A stretch of 64,000 bases of DNA from positions 165,959-229,958 of the forward strand of contig JAVYIG010002748.1 of the NCBI GenBank assembly GCA_035222895.1, in the 5' to 3' direction. This document shows, one piece after another, positions 46,235-58,850 of this stretch (position 1 is the first letter of the stretch; each line of letters starts with the position of its first letter). This DNA is from Strongylocentrotus droebachiensis. Lineage: Eukaryota; Echinodermata; Echinoidea; Camarodonta; Strongylocentrotidae. A model generated the notes under the pieces. That model did not search any database. It was not told the DNA's origin and saw only the letters and a list, made by a program, of their open reading frames with translations. A program made the translations under genes and the position numbers.

Positions 46235-47230
46235 CGGGATTGTTAGACGTAAAGGGGACATCTGCATATATACGCATACGACTGAACACTCCCAGTGGAG
46301 TAAATTGAGTCGGACTCGGTGTGGGCATGAAATGATGAAACAATGAACCTACTTTTCAAAATTCTGTAGCACATGAGCCTTGAATACCTCGGGATTTTTA
46401 ATGAAAACTATGATTACAACTGATTTTATCAATGATTAAACGCCCCTATCATTTCCAGTTAATCATTCCTCCTTCGATATTAAGTAAAAATACACAAGCG
46501 GTGGAGTAATGGCTGAAATATAAGTTAATAGCTCATTACAAAGAAGATAAGAAAGAAAAGATGAAGGATCTAATTTGATATTAGCCAAAAACTTAAACAA
46601 CAAACTTTGAGTTGCCTTTGTATCTTTTAACAATGGTTATTTTTTTAAAGACATGTAATTGATATCTGGCAAATATTTATTCCTTATATTGAACAAGCAT
46701 GTGGATTATTTAAGTTTTGATTCACTGCCTATCGCTTAATTATTGTCTCAATATTTACCGCAATATCGTGACGATATACGTAATATATGATTATGGTATC
46801 GCTAATCTTTTTTTGTTTAAACTTCCTCTGACTCTGTCCTTAACTGTTTTGTTTTCTGGCAATTTGGTTCATACACTGAATAGGTTTATGTTTACTTTTG
46901 AAAAGCAGGTTCATGATTTGGAAACCCAAACTGCTCTGATTCGATTGGTTAAGTGTAAATAAGTGATGCCCAATCAAGATACTTATTTGCTCAGTGATCG
47001 TAGTCTAGTATTCAGCGCACCTTTATTGTAGTCTCGGTCCGAGTACACATTGTTCAGGGTATCAGCTGAGTGATCCCCTTCCCCTTCTCTCATCCCTCTC
47101 TCTCTCTCTCTCTTTAATGTCATCACAATACTTCTCCGACTCTCCCAATTTGTCTGCATTCACATTACTATATATTATATCTCTTTTTCTTCGTATAAAG
47201 TGTAATGCATCTGTGCACTGTGGTCATTTA
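46235..47230. other. 3' flank of gene D
   Basis: Presumed 3' UTR and flank. From about 46965 it matches the flanks at 2980 and 60672 (GTAGTCTCGGTCCGAGTAC). No further gene is visible. Confidence 0.65.
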
Positions 47231-50225
47231 TTCAAAATGGAATGAATTTCTCACTGATATTTTGGCAAAAGTTGTTTTTACTTTCCATAAATGAAATAAA
47301 TTACAAAATCTAGTATTATAAGCTTTTTCATTATTGATTGAAAACTATGCAGCCATCTTACATGGAAGCAATAAGAGACTAACATTGAAGCAAACTAATG
47401 AAGCAAACTAATGAAGCAAACTAATGGACCAAGATGAGATAAACAATGTATAACTACCTTCTGTTGTTACTTATATAAGACAATGTGAGTGAATTATATA
47501 ATGTAATGAATATCGAGAGAGCTACATAAGTCGTTAATGTATGCAGTATATCTATACATGTTGACACTTTACTTAGAACATTAGTAATATGTACATCTTA
47601 ACCAAATATCTACATATTTACCAAGAATATTCACAACTTCTTTCTTAGATATACATACATAATAAATTTTAAGTGATATAGGCTTATCATTAAACACATT
47701 TGAAACAATAGCTTTTTTTTTTTTTTAATATACAATAGTTGGTTTTGCTCAGATTAAAAAATCAACCTATTAGCGTTTAGCCACTTAGCCGCGTTATTCA
47801 CTTCTTCATTAACATTAATTTTAACATTACTAGTATACGAATGCCAACGGCGTACATAAAATATTCTACCAGATCAATAATATGTATTAAGAACAACAAG
47901 GGATATATGATAGACCCTTAGGAGACTCCACATGTCATAACAGAAAATCGGCAATAGAATATTTTAACAAAGTATATTGGAGACGATTGTGTAAATAATC
48001 TTTAAAACAATTAAATTGGATTCCACGTATTCCTTAGAAATACAATTTTGACCAAAAAAATTAATGATCAACAATATTGAAAGCTTTCGATAAATATATT
48101 CCAATATAATTTTTTTTTTTTCAATTGCTAAAATTATTTTAATCATGTAAATCAATTAAAACATGGGTTGTAGATTTTTTTTTCTTCTAAAACCTAATTG
48201 ACAATCAGAAAGTACATCAATTTTAGAAAGATAATTATTTAAACGATTATAAACACATTTTTCTAATAGTTTAGATAATACAAGGCAATAAAGATATCAA
48301 TCGATCATTTTTGAATAAATGACAATCGTCTTTTTTATGGAGAGGTATAATTTTGGCAATCTTTGATTTACCAGGAAAAATAACACTTGATAACAAATTA
48401 TTACAAATATTCCAAAGGTTAAGTTTTCGAACAAATTATCTGTTTAAATACTTAACAAGTTATATTATCGTATCCACACGAATAAGTGTTCTTTTGATAA
48501 TTTACAAACAATTCATTTTCAGTCATATCATTAAAATATAATGTTTCAGATACATAATCACACAAATAATCAGTTTGGGATAACGAATCCATTCGAGCAA
48601 AATGTTCATGCAAAGTAAAAGGAAATAAATTCATTTGCGATAGTTTGTTCATTCTGTATAAATTTACCATTATTTACAAAATACAAAGGCAATGAGGGCA
48701 TTCATTTGTTCAATAAAGTATTAATAATTGTCCATGTACCCTTAACATTACTTTCCATATCCCCAAATTGAGCACAATAATAACGTTTCTTTGCCTTCTT
48801 TGATGAATTATTTACTATGTTTCGGTATGATTTAAACTTATGTTCATTTCTATAAGATCTATTACGAATAATTTTGTTATACAATTTATATTTCTTTTCA
48901 GTAGTCCTTAATAAATATCTAGTTACCAATGGCTAAGGTATATTAGTTCTTTTAGATTTATTAAGTACAAGAGGTAAATAATTATCATAAAATCTACTTA
49001 ACAAGAGAATAAATACATTATACATTTGTTCTGCATTGTAATACATATACATACATGACCAATCTATATCGTATAAACCCCTTCTCAATAAACTGACAGA
49101 TTTCTTGGTGATTTTACGAACGTGAGATTATTAGGTTATTATTATTAAACTAACTCAAATAACTATAAAATAGTTAATATATCAGTAATGTCAGTACTTA
49201 TAGTTCCATTCGTGCATTTGCAATTTGTTACATTAGTAAATATATTATCACTATTATTTATAATTCGAGTTGGGATTGTAATTAAACTTTGAAGCCCGAA
49301 CGAGGCGTTTATGTTTACAAATTTACAAGCGTCATAAATAATCACTTGAACATTATTTAATTTAAGAAGATCTTTATTAAAATCAACGGCTATAACAACA
49401 TGCCCATGCGATAAAGTACCAAGTGCATCATTATAAAACTGTAAAACATTCTAAATAACAGAGTTAGGTTTTCTGTAAATAACACCTATTGTATAATTAA
49501 AGGCCAGTCCAAGCATAAGATCTACACATAAATATTCACAGAATCATCTTACGAATCAAATAAATCAGTGCGAAGTTGCGAACAGTACAAATAATGCAAC
49601 CCTACCTCCTCTTCCTGAATGTATAAACATGTAACCATCTATTAAAACGAAAAGGAACAATAGGGGTATCAAAAATCCAAGTTTCTGATAAAGCAATAAC
49701 AGAGAATTGTTGTGAAAGTACATCCCGAAATATGTTAATATTTCCGAAGTTTCTAGAGAGACTGCGGGCATTAAAATGTATAACACTGACGTTGACATTA
49801 TCATTTTGTATATTTAAATTGAATGCATTGGTAGTGAGACAAAAGCAAACATCATGCGAATTTAAAATCTATATATCGGGATCAACATCTGTTAAGGGGT
49901 TAATCATTAACAAAAAAATATTGAATATAAATAATCAAAGTATTTATGCATGTTCGTACTCATATACATTATATTCACAAATGTGTTTTGTATGAGTTCA
50001 TTCATGAATTTTTATGAAATAAATATGAAGAACAACTAAATTTTCTTTGACTGAACTAATAGAAAATAATTTATTCATTGTGAAAATTGTACATTAATAA
50101 ATTATTTACAGTTTAAAAAGTGAAGAAAAAAGAAGAAAAAAACAGGGGAAAAACTTAATGAGAAAAAATATTTCAAAATCCGTGATTATAAAACTTCTCT
50201 CAAAAATAGAGTTCTTTACAGGAGA
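47231..50225 (-). mobile_element. Degenerate LINE with EN and RT remnants, copy 1
   Basis: Minus-strand remnants in ORF2 order: EN-type piece INASFGLQSLITIPTRI with DNIFTNVTNC (49345-49163); linker RYYCAQFGD plus KGTWTIINTLL (48929-48702); RT piece with LSKAFNIVDH (about 48090-48060). Many stops and indels, so inactive. The element has a paralogous copy at 61016-63990 in the same flank context. The first flank copy (around 3320-3430) lacks it, so insertion preceded only the later duplication, or it was deleted there. Confidence 0.8.
47391..47426 (+). repeat. Triple 14-bp tandem repeat
   Basis: GAAGCAAACTAATG occurs three times in tandem; the paralogous LINE copy near 61185 has none of this expansion. 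Confidence 0.9.
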
Positions 50226-50597
50226 AATTGTATTGTTAAACTAACACGGATTATACAAATTTATACAACAATACGAATATTATTGCAATACAAGTACAGA
50301 TTATATTTTATGTTGAAATGTTAAGTTCATGATTTAATTTCTTATTGTACAAAATGAAGATTGAAAGCTACATAATTTTTATGCTACCAAGTATTGTCAT
50401 CGAAATAAACTATCCTGAAATTTCATAAGGTGTGTACATTGCGAGAAATTTCAATTGACATTCTTCTTTCTCATGTGAAGGCAATCGATTTGTCCCCTCC
50501 CATCACATAGCAAAAAGGGTTAAGAGAGAGAGAGAGAGAAACAATAAAGAAAGAGAGAGAAGGATGTGTGTGTGTGTGTGTGTCTTTGTGTGTATGT

Positions 50598-50628
<31 letters not shown>

Positions 50629-51045
50629 TTTAAAATGGAAAAACTCCGCCATCTGATGGCCTTGTTCTCTCTTACTTCATCCATGTATAAACTATTAAAC
50701 CTTTACATCGACTTGGTTTCGAACCCGGTGCCTCCAGGTTACGGGACTGCTGCTCTTCCACTGAGTCGGTAAAGAAAGTTTTGTAAATAAATGTTAATAG
50801 GCTTTAAATTGTATGTCGAATTTTATTTAGACAGCATGTTTCATAAATCCAGTTCAATAGATCATAGATAATACCATTTCCTTTTGAGAATTAGACCTAC
50901 ACTTTTGTCCATCTATTTCTCTTTTCAATTCCTAAACAATAGACAAATCTTTAAAATCCAGATTACGAATCAATATACATTCTCGTTGTATAAACATTCA
51001 TTGATTATACCTGACCACAGCACTAGAAATACATATTTTCAGCTC
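50226..51045. other. SEC14L 3' flank, copy 2, distal part
   Basis: Matches about 3430-4820 (for example TTCATGATTTAATTTCTTATTG and TACCTGACCACAG). It contains GA/GT repeats (50525-50628) and the tRNA-like remnant at 50703-50770. No gene. Confidence 0.75.
50703..50770 (-). repeat. tRNA-like (SINE-type) remnant, paralogue of 4535-4612
   Basis: The minus strand has AGTGGAAGAGC (A-box-like), CGTAACC and GGTTCGAAACC (B box). The anticodon arm is imperfect, so it is not called a tRNA gene. Confidence 0.55.
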
Positions 51046-51047
51046 TA

Positions 51048-51433
51048 CACTAAAAAAAAAAAGGATACCCAATATTGGGTAAATGTTACACTTTACGAGG
51101 GTAAAAATGGAACATGCATGTTTGTTGTGTAAATTTGACACAGGGGTAGTTGAGAAAATTTTACCCAGCACATGTTTAATATTTTACCCCACTGATGTGC
51201 TATATATTAGACCCAATGTAAAAGGTAAAATCTTACCCAACGACAACCATGTTCCCTTTTCGACACAACATTAGGTAATTCTTACCCAACTCATCCTGTG
51301 TAAACTCGTTTACTTTGTTGTTGTGTAATTTTTTATCCAGAAGTTGGGTAAATTGTTTAACCCATCCTTATTGTATGATTTTTTTTTATTTTACACAGAT
51401 TTGGGTAAAAAAGAAAAATCTGTCCGTGGAGTG
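51048..51433. mobile_element. Probable short DNA transposon rich in TTACCCAA words
   Basis: Begins CACTAAAAAAAAAAAGGATA and ends with the complement of CACTCCACGGACAG; both ends are followed inward by TACCCAA. The words TTACCCA or TGGGTAA recur about ten times inside. It sits exactly at the join between the SEC14L flank (left) and the TLR3 3' flank (right). The termini match weakly, so boundaries are tentative. Confidence 0.5.
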
Positions 51434-51470
51434 CAAGAAAGCGTAAGAAGCCACGTTTGTTTGATCTGTG

Positions 51471-54218
51471 CTAAACTGGAATTACATTATTCATTTCCCT
51501 GTTAGCTCTCATGCTCTTCTCAAACTTTGCCCAAAAGAGTTCTTGACCATCTTCATCATCATCCACCCACAGCAAGTGAGGTTTGTTCCGACTCAGCAAC
51601 AGCCTTACAAGATACGGTAGGTGGTCATCATCGATGTCCTCTAAGAAAATGAGGATGACCTTCTCCAACTTGGTGTCATTCATATGCTCAACGGCCATAC
51701 GGAGTTTGGTCATGAACCAGGTATCCTCCACTGACTGGTTGCTAAGTAACAACACCGTCTTGTAGCTGTTCTCGATGACGTCATAGATGGCGTTTAAGTA
51801 GAAAGACCCTGGATGAAGGCCATTATCCCCGAAAACGACGTGCTCCAGATGTGGCATCCTCCCCTGCAGGAATGGCTTCATGCAATCGTTAATCCACCAC
51901 TCATCATCTTCACGGAACATGAGGTTAAGCTGATACTCGTAGTCCTCAGGACCTTGATTTTCAATGATTTCTTGATACCCAAGGATAGCCAACTTTAAGA
52001 GAAATAGTTTGTGGTTCAGCCACCATCGCTTTTGGTACGTGAGGACACTTAGCGACAGAACGGTCACGATTGCCAAAGATACACCTACAATAAGATATAT
52101 ATTGACTCCGCAGTACTCTTGAGGATGGAACGACAAGATAGTCTGATTTTTTAGCGATTTGAAGGAAGTACTAGAGCAACGTGTCTCATTTCTTAGATAG
52201 ATTGCTGTATTCACCTTGTCCAGCCATTCCCTGAACCACGCAAGCTGGCAGGTACATGTGATGGGATTGTTCGCAATAATTAACACCTGTAGACTTGTTG
52301 GTAATATTGTGAAAGGATCTATCGTGGAGATTTGATTATTCTGGAGGGATAAATACTGGAGACTAGTAGTTCTAGAAAACAATTGTTTCTCGATAACTGT
52401 AATATAGTTATGTTTTAGTTTCAGGGTACGTAAATTCTGTAAATCCTGAAAAGCTTTCTCGGGAATGATTTTAATCAAGTTTGCGGCCAACGAGAGAACT
52501 GTTAGTGACGTAAGATTCCTAAATATCCCCGAATCAATTTGCTGTATGCGACAGTCAGTCAGATCTAGCTCATGAAGATTCCAAAGTGTGATAAATGCGT
52601 TAGGAACCTGGTGGAAATCATCAAAATGGTTTAGTTGCAGTTTTAGGGTGTGCAACGAGACCAGTCCTGAAAACAGTGATCTATTGCTTTTAAATTGGAC
52701 TAAATCTTCGGCTTCGAGGTAATTTCTGGATAAGTTTTAAAGTCCTCAGCGCTGACGTATTACTAAATTGACCACGGGAAGTAATTTTTAAGCGACTATG
52801 AAGATAGGACATATCGAGGAATACTAGTTGATGCATGTTTCTGAAAGAACCTGTCATGGTGAATTCGACCAAATTTAGCATTATAATCTCTTCTAAAGAA
52901 TTGGTTTCTTCAAAGGTATCAACGGTCATATGGAGAAACTTATTCCTGGAGAAATCGAGAAGTTTCAGATTTTTCAAACCAACGAAAGTATTTCTGTTCA
53001 CGGAGTTAAGGTTGTTATTGGCCAAGATAAGAGTTTGAAGATTTGTTGCGTTCCATGGTATAGTTTTGATTTCATCAATTTTGCTTTGATAGAATGTCAA
53101 AGTGCTGAGACACTGGCTTCCGTCGAACCATTGAGGATCTAATACAGAAACATCGTTATTTGATAAATCAATGCTATATAGTTTTTCGGCACAAGCAAAA
53201 GATCCTCGTGGAAGCGTTTTAATTTTGTTTACAGCTAGTCTCAAATTAACTAGCGACTTCAATCCACAAAATGACTCGTTATGAAGACTAGATAAATTAT
53301 TGTTTCCAATGTCTAGTACCTGTAGTTTTTCGAACCCATCCAGAGCATACTTTGGAAAAGTTATCAATTTGTTGCTACGTAGATAAAGTTTTGTTATACC
53401 TGGAAAAAGATGTCTTGGTATTTCCGATGTATTCATGGGTACAATGGATGTTATGCCCGACCTGGTTAATGTCACCTTTGCTATTGCCTTGTTCCCTAGA
53501 AAGGACTCGGCGTGGAATTTAGCCAATCTTATATTATTGATGAGTAAATTTATTGCTGGTAGATCCGTGAAAACGGCACGAGGGAGACTCCTTATCTCGT
53601 TATAATTCAAGTTGAAACTATCGAAGGAGCAATTCTGTAAAGCTACAAAATCTCTTTGCTTTAGTGATCTAACTTTATTAAAAGACAAATCAAAAAGTGA
53701 CAAATTCTTACATCCGCACGCGTCCTCCCCATCTTCTGCAAACTGAGTAGTTTGCAGATTGTTTCCAAAGATGCGAGGAATTCCCTTGAGTCTATTATGA
53801 TGTAGGATTAACGAGGATAGGTGAACATTCTTCTCCATGAGGGAAATTGGTAGGACACTGATATTGTTGTGATGGAGCATTAATACCTTAAGTAGCAGGA
53901 GAGCATGAAATGTTTCATTCTCAATGAGGTAGATGGAGTTATAACTAGCGTCTACAGTTTTCAGCTGTGTATAGTTCACGAAAGATTTGTCCAGGAGCAT
54001 AGAGATGTTATTATCAGAAACGTTGAGGGAACGCACGTCGTGTGAAAGATTCCAGGGAACCGATGTAAGACCGCGATATGAGCAATTGGCGCTATGGTCA
54101 CTCGAGTTCTCCGAGCACGTATGATTGAGAGTTATGTTGGTGTGATCCATCACCACACCATATAGCAGGGGAATCCACAAAGTACTACGAAGCTTATTGC
54201 GTGAGCGTACACAGCCAT
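51471..54218 (-). pseudogene. Toll-like receptor 3 of this array, two frameshifts
   Basis: Colinear with TLR1 throughout. The first of TLR1's two start ATGs is ATA here; the second (54218-54216) remains. A 1-nt loss at about 54167-54171 in the signal peptide takes that ATG out of frame with the LRR region, so an LRR product would need another start. A second lesion, a 1-nt gain at about 52733-52742 (AAGTTTTAAAG against AAGTTTAGAG), ends the LRR frame near 52690. Downstream the frame is open to the stop at 51473-51471 and covers the last LRRs, LRRCT, transmembrane segment and a TIR nearly identical to TLR1 with an FW box 3. Two independent lesions make an assembly error less likely than for TLR2. 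Confidence 0.9.
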
Positions 54219-55636
54219 TATGAGTTCCAACCAACAGGTCGCTGATACTGAATTGATGCGAGAAAAACTGAAGGAAAATCAAAGTAGTACTCGGTCCCTA
54301 AAGATGATTACGATGAGTCAGCCTTTTTGTTCTTAAAATGAAGCCCAGGTCTATCGTAAAGAGAAATATCCGCGGTAGAACGATGAAGTCTTTGAGGCTG
54401 CTGTAGAAACCGTGTTTGATGCCTTCTCAAAATATGTTTGTTTGTTTTAGTTGACTGCTAAGAAAGTATATTTGCATCAAATACCTAGAATATCACCACT
54501 TGATGTTTTAAAGTTGGAGTTATTTAAGTATCATTTCAACCTTTAGCCAACCAAGCTGCTACAGGAGTTGACTGTATGGTCTTGCTTTGCCTCCCAAGAA
54601 GGTCGATAGGCCAATTTCTGGACTACATCAGAGAGTTATCCGCTGGAATGAAAAGTCAGTTGTTCCTACAACTGTGGTCTTTACTGTCCCTCGGTGTTCT
54701 TTTCGTTCATTTGTCCTATATGGTACGCGCTTTTAAGTCGAAGATCTCTGTAACACCATTTCATTGACTCATTTCCAGCTTTGTCATTTTTCTTTGACTT
54801 TTGAAACAAGCATCTAATTTCCTTTCGCCAAACGTGCAGTGTCTATGAACATGATACACCTATGTAAGATTGCAGTCCAGTGACTCGGTTCTCGGCAGAG
54901 AATTAAGGCTAGTCTAAAACAAGATCCTTCATCAGCAGAATTGTTTCAAGATCGTTCCCATCAAATCGTCCTTTCTCTTTTTGATGACCCTGATCAACAT
55001 TTTTCTTGGCGTGTATTATTTTAGGAATAAATCTTGTCAAAGCGGAGTCAAATATGTTTTAAGTTCAGGTATTATTTCAAAATGAGACAAGAGTCGAGAT
55101 TGTGAAACACCGTGAGATGCAAAATGAAATGAAGCGTTGGTTAAGCCATGTGATCAGTTTGGCAATTATATCACACGATCATTGAAAAAAAGGACAATAC
55201 AATTACTTTAAGAGGGCGGTCTGTGATAGATGAGGAAATGACGGTGCTTGATATTGAGCAAACAAGGAACTGTGATACTTAGTTTTCAAGAGGAAGGACA
55301 CTTTAAAGGAAAATCTCGGGAACAAAAAAAACATTGATTTAATAAAATAGATTTTATGCTTAGGTATTTTATTACTTAAAGAAACGATGTTTAACGGTTA
55401 CTTTACAGCTTGTGGCTGATATTCTTGGCCTTGATCCATTTTTTCTTTCAAGTTTTGATATAATCAATGCCTTTCGACGACCGATATCCTGTCTTGAGTG
55501 ATAGTACTGTACTAATTTTTGTCGAGTGTATTACGATATGTTCTGTTTTCTTTTAAAATACTTTTTGCCTTTGTTTTCTTAGGTTTTTAACAATTCTAAT
55601 TTGTACTGCTGTCTTTTGTCTGTCTGTATGTTTGTT
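54219..55636. other. Conserved upstream block of TLR3
   Basis: Paralogous to 10264-11466 and 21787-23029, including the CCAAGAAGGTCGATAGGCCA sub-block at about 54593-54612. No gene is seen. Confidence 0.75.
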
Positions 55637-56465
55637 AAATTGAATTGAATTGAATTTATATATTTATACAAGGTAAAAGCCCAAAAGGTGACAAAACTGG
55701 ATTCTGTTGGGGCCGTGTCAATCATAAAGAAATAGATAAAATGAAAAACATTTAATAATTAATAATAAATAATGATATATTAATACATGTAGTTAAAATA
55801 AAGAAATTAAAACAAGTGATGGCTAAAAAAAATTATACAATCTTAGAAGAAACGATAAAACACAAAACATTAATACTCAACAGATCGAAAAGTTTAAAGG
55901 TTTAAAAGTGTAAAAGTTCAAAATAAGTATGAAATATTGTATAAAGATTAAAACAAATGTAAAGAGAGGGAAAATACACTAGCCTGTAAAACTTGTATAG
56001 CAACGAAATATAATAAGAGATTGCATAGTCAACATTAGAAAGCACAGATACGAATAAGGCTTTCCATCTCTAATAACTACCAGAACGATACAATAATTCA
56101 AAATACCCAAAACGGAAACATCAAACATTGTTAATGAAGAAGATTTCTTTTAAACAATAACAAAACAATGTATAACTCAAACATCACAGAATGAAACACC
56201 CCCGTAATAAACAATACGAATTCGAGTACTCATTAATATACATGTACCACAGTAGTTACATATTTCCAATCGTTTAACAAAATTCTGTGCAGCCTCCGTG
56301 TCATACGGTAAAGAATTCCACAAGACAGCGCCTCTGTATAAAAATGGTATGTTTAACCGAGTTTGTTTTTTTGCTTGAGTTTTAATTAAACATATTTTGA
56401 ACATCATTCTAATGATAGTTTGTTTTCTTTTCTGTTCAAGTGTATCCCATCCAAGGTTTTCAAGG
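55637..56465 (-). mobile_element. LINE 3' end, uninterrupted copy
   Basis: The minus strand encodes the usual ORF2 C-terminus (RLNIPFLYRGAVLWNSLPYD, about 56355-56295) and ends in a TTCAATTCAATT tail (55637-55660). It is paralogous to the split copy at 23030-24115 and provides its empty site. Confidence 0.85.
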
Positions 56466-57257
56466 TTGTGACTTCCCGATGAAATCCCAACGGGTATTAT
56501 TGATTATGCTTGCTGCCTGATTTTATATTTTTTGGAGATTGATTTGAAGACACTTTCCACAATTTCCCCATACTACGTTAAAATAAGTGAGGTGGAATGA
56601 AATCAGGGCATTATCTTTATAAATGATTTTTCGTACCGATTTTAACATTTAAATAATACTTTTCTTTCTTCCTTTTATAAATGTTTATTTGACGACTCTT
56701 GTCGACCTTTAAAACTTTATTCAATGAAGGATTTCACCCTAGATTCTGATGGAGAGTACACTCTTCGGCTGGAGGCAATTTTACCCTTCAGGTTGAGTAG
56801 ACTGGTCTTCTCTGTAGTGAGCGAATAGTTACCTGTTCATGGCTCCACTGTTTCAAGCTGCGTTGTGAAGAGAGTTTCACTCTTCAGAATGGACAGAGTT
56901 TTCAATAGGAAATCGAAGATAGATCTTTTCTAACTTTGAATTCGCCGCAATTTTCACTGTGACTGCATTTGAGCCAAAGAAAATAAACAATACACAAAGG
57001 TCCCTACGGGACCATTGTTGAACATTAATTATTGCATCAGTTGTTCCGTTTATTTCACCTCATGAAAACTCTTTGTTTCATTTATGAAATACCAGGTTTC
57101 CAGGATGTCCTGGAATTGGGGCATTTCTGTCCTCAAATTAGTCTCATGTTATCATTGTTTGACTGTAGGATGAGTCGGGCCCAAGGTGGCGGTATTTCAA
57201 TATAGACTTTGAGGACCTTGAGTGATATTTTGTGTACGATGTTCAGGAACATAATTA
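56466..57257. other. Intergenic, no gene seen
   Basis: Moderately AT-rich; no reading frame, RNA or repeat could be recognised. Confidence 0.6.
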
Positions 57258-57259
57258 TA

Positions 57260-58523
57260 CAGTGTGAGTCCAAAAAAAGTTTACACCTAGAAAATTACTA
57301 ATTATTAAAAAAAAATCATCTATGAACAGTAAATTATTATACATCTTATGAAAGAGTGTTTTATCCCAAATCATTTGGTATCATTTTTGTGTGGTATGTG
57401 TTCATGCTTGAATGAACAGGAGGCATTGATTGCGAGAGTGCAAAAATCGACTTGCGCCAAAGTTGCTTATCTGATGTTTAAATAAAACATTTGGGATTTG
57501 GGTATTAAATCGGTTTTTGCCGATTCAAATAACATCCCTTACATAATTAATCATGCCACATATATCAAATATCTAATCATATGGAAAAGTTTCAGGCCGA
57601 AATTCCACTACAGTGGATCTGTGCGTGTCTTTCTTTCCTTAGCGCGCACAGGTGCGTATCGTGAATAATTCATGACCCTACATACACAGCCACGCAAAGG
57701 CGAGTCATGGCGTGATATGACGTCATAACTGTCTATGCTAATGAGCTCGGAGTGTCGCCAAATGTGATTGGATGGAAAAGATTAATCTTCTTACTCTTTC
57801 AAGGTTCCGACGAAATTTCTAGACCATTCAGCTTGATTTTGATATATGACAGAGAGGGATAAATTCCGCACTGGAAAGTGAAAACGCTGTATGCGTAGGG
57901 TAATCCGTTGCCGGGATACAAACACGGGGTTATCGAGTATGTTTCCTGCTTCGAATTGTGCAAGTACGTGCATTGTTATGGAAGGGTTGGTGTCAAAATT
58001 CACTTGAAAATATTTCTTTCGAGGCCTATTCCGACGCAAATACTTAAAATTATTTTCTCATATTCTGGAAAATACAAGAAACAAATATAGACAATAGAAT
58101 ACCGTTCGCGCCAGCCTTGTATATTGCAGCATTGCCAAGTTACACCAATATCTTTGACAAAAGAACGGTTTTTGAAGCCTGTGCCCATTGGTTATAAGAC
58201 ATGCGCGCGAGCATGCGTTCGAGACACGCCAAAAGACACCACGTTTCCATATGTCAAATATCAACGAACATTTGTGCGTGTGTGTGTGCGTGTGTTTGTG
58301 ACTTTGCTTCTGCAAAAAGCATATGCAATGCATTTCATTTGATACATTCAATTCATTCTCTCACTCCGCTAATCCCAAGGTAATACATGCTGTAGGCATC
58401 ACTTTGGCGCAAGTCGATTTTTGCACCCTCGCAAACAATCGCAATAAAACACTCTTTCATAAGATGTATAATAATTTACTGTTCATAGATGATTTAGGTG
58501 TAAACTTTTTTTGACTCACACGG
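57260..58523. mobile_element. Tc1/mariner-like non-autonomous element, 1264 bp
   Basis: Ends are inverted repeats starting CAGTGTGAGTCCAAAAAAAG (left) and CCGTGTGAGTCAAAAAAAGT (right, reverse complement). They continue for about 100 bp with one roughly 24-bp indel, and further inside share GTGCAAAAATCGACTTGCGC. TA dinucleotides flank both ends (57258-57259 and 58524-58525). No transposase frame is visible, so it depends on another element. Confidence 0.88.
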
Positions 58524-58719
58524 TATATATACATAGAATCAATTTGTCACAAGTGCACAGACTTTGTGTGATATTTAGAGAAAACATCTTTAGAACTTTA
58601 TGATGGAAATGGCAGAATAATATGTGATGAATCACCAACGAATAACAACATTAATTTCATAGGAGTCAAACTTACAATTGTCTATCCGTTTTCATACCAG
58701 TTTTTCTTGACAACCTGAG

Positions 58720-58850
58720 ACTTGCCCAAGGATTGCCCGACATGGCAATAAGTATTTTATGCAGACTGGTATTGTACTTCATTCATTAATAACACGTCGT
58801 TAATGGAACGAATCATCACTAGGTCCCAAGGGTGTGCATCTGTTCCATTC
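58720..58850 (+). pseudogene. Remnant of SEC14-like intron 10 sequence (copy E)
   Basis: The stretch CAGACTGGTATTGTACTTCATTC and the following AATGGAAC...CATCACTAGGT match intron 10 of gene D (about 44618-44690). No exon is present beside it. I infer the trace of a fourth SEC14L unit whose exons have been lost. Confidence 0.5.
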
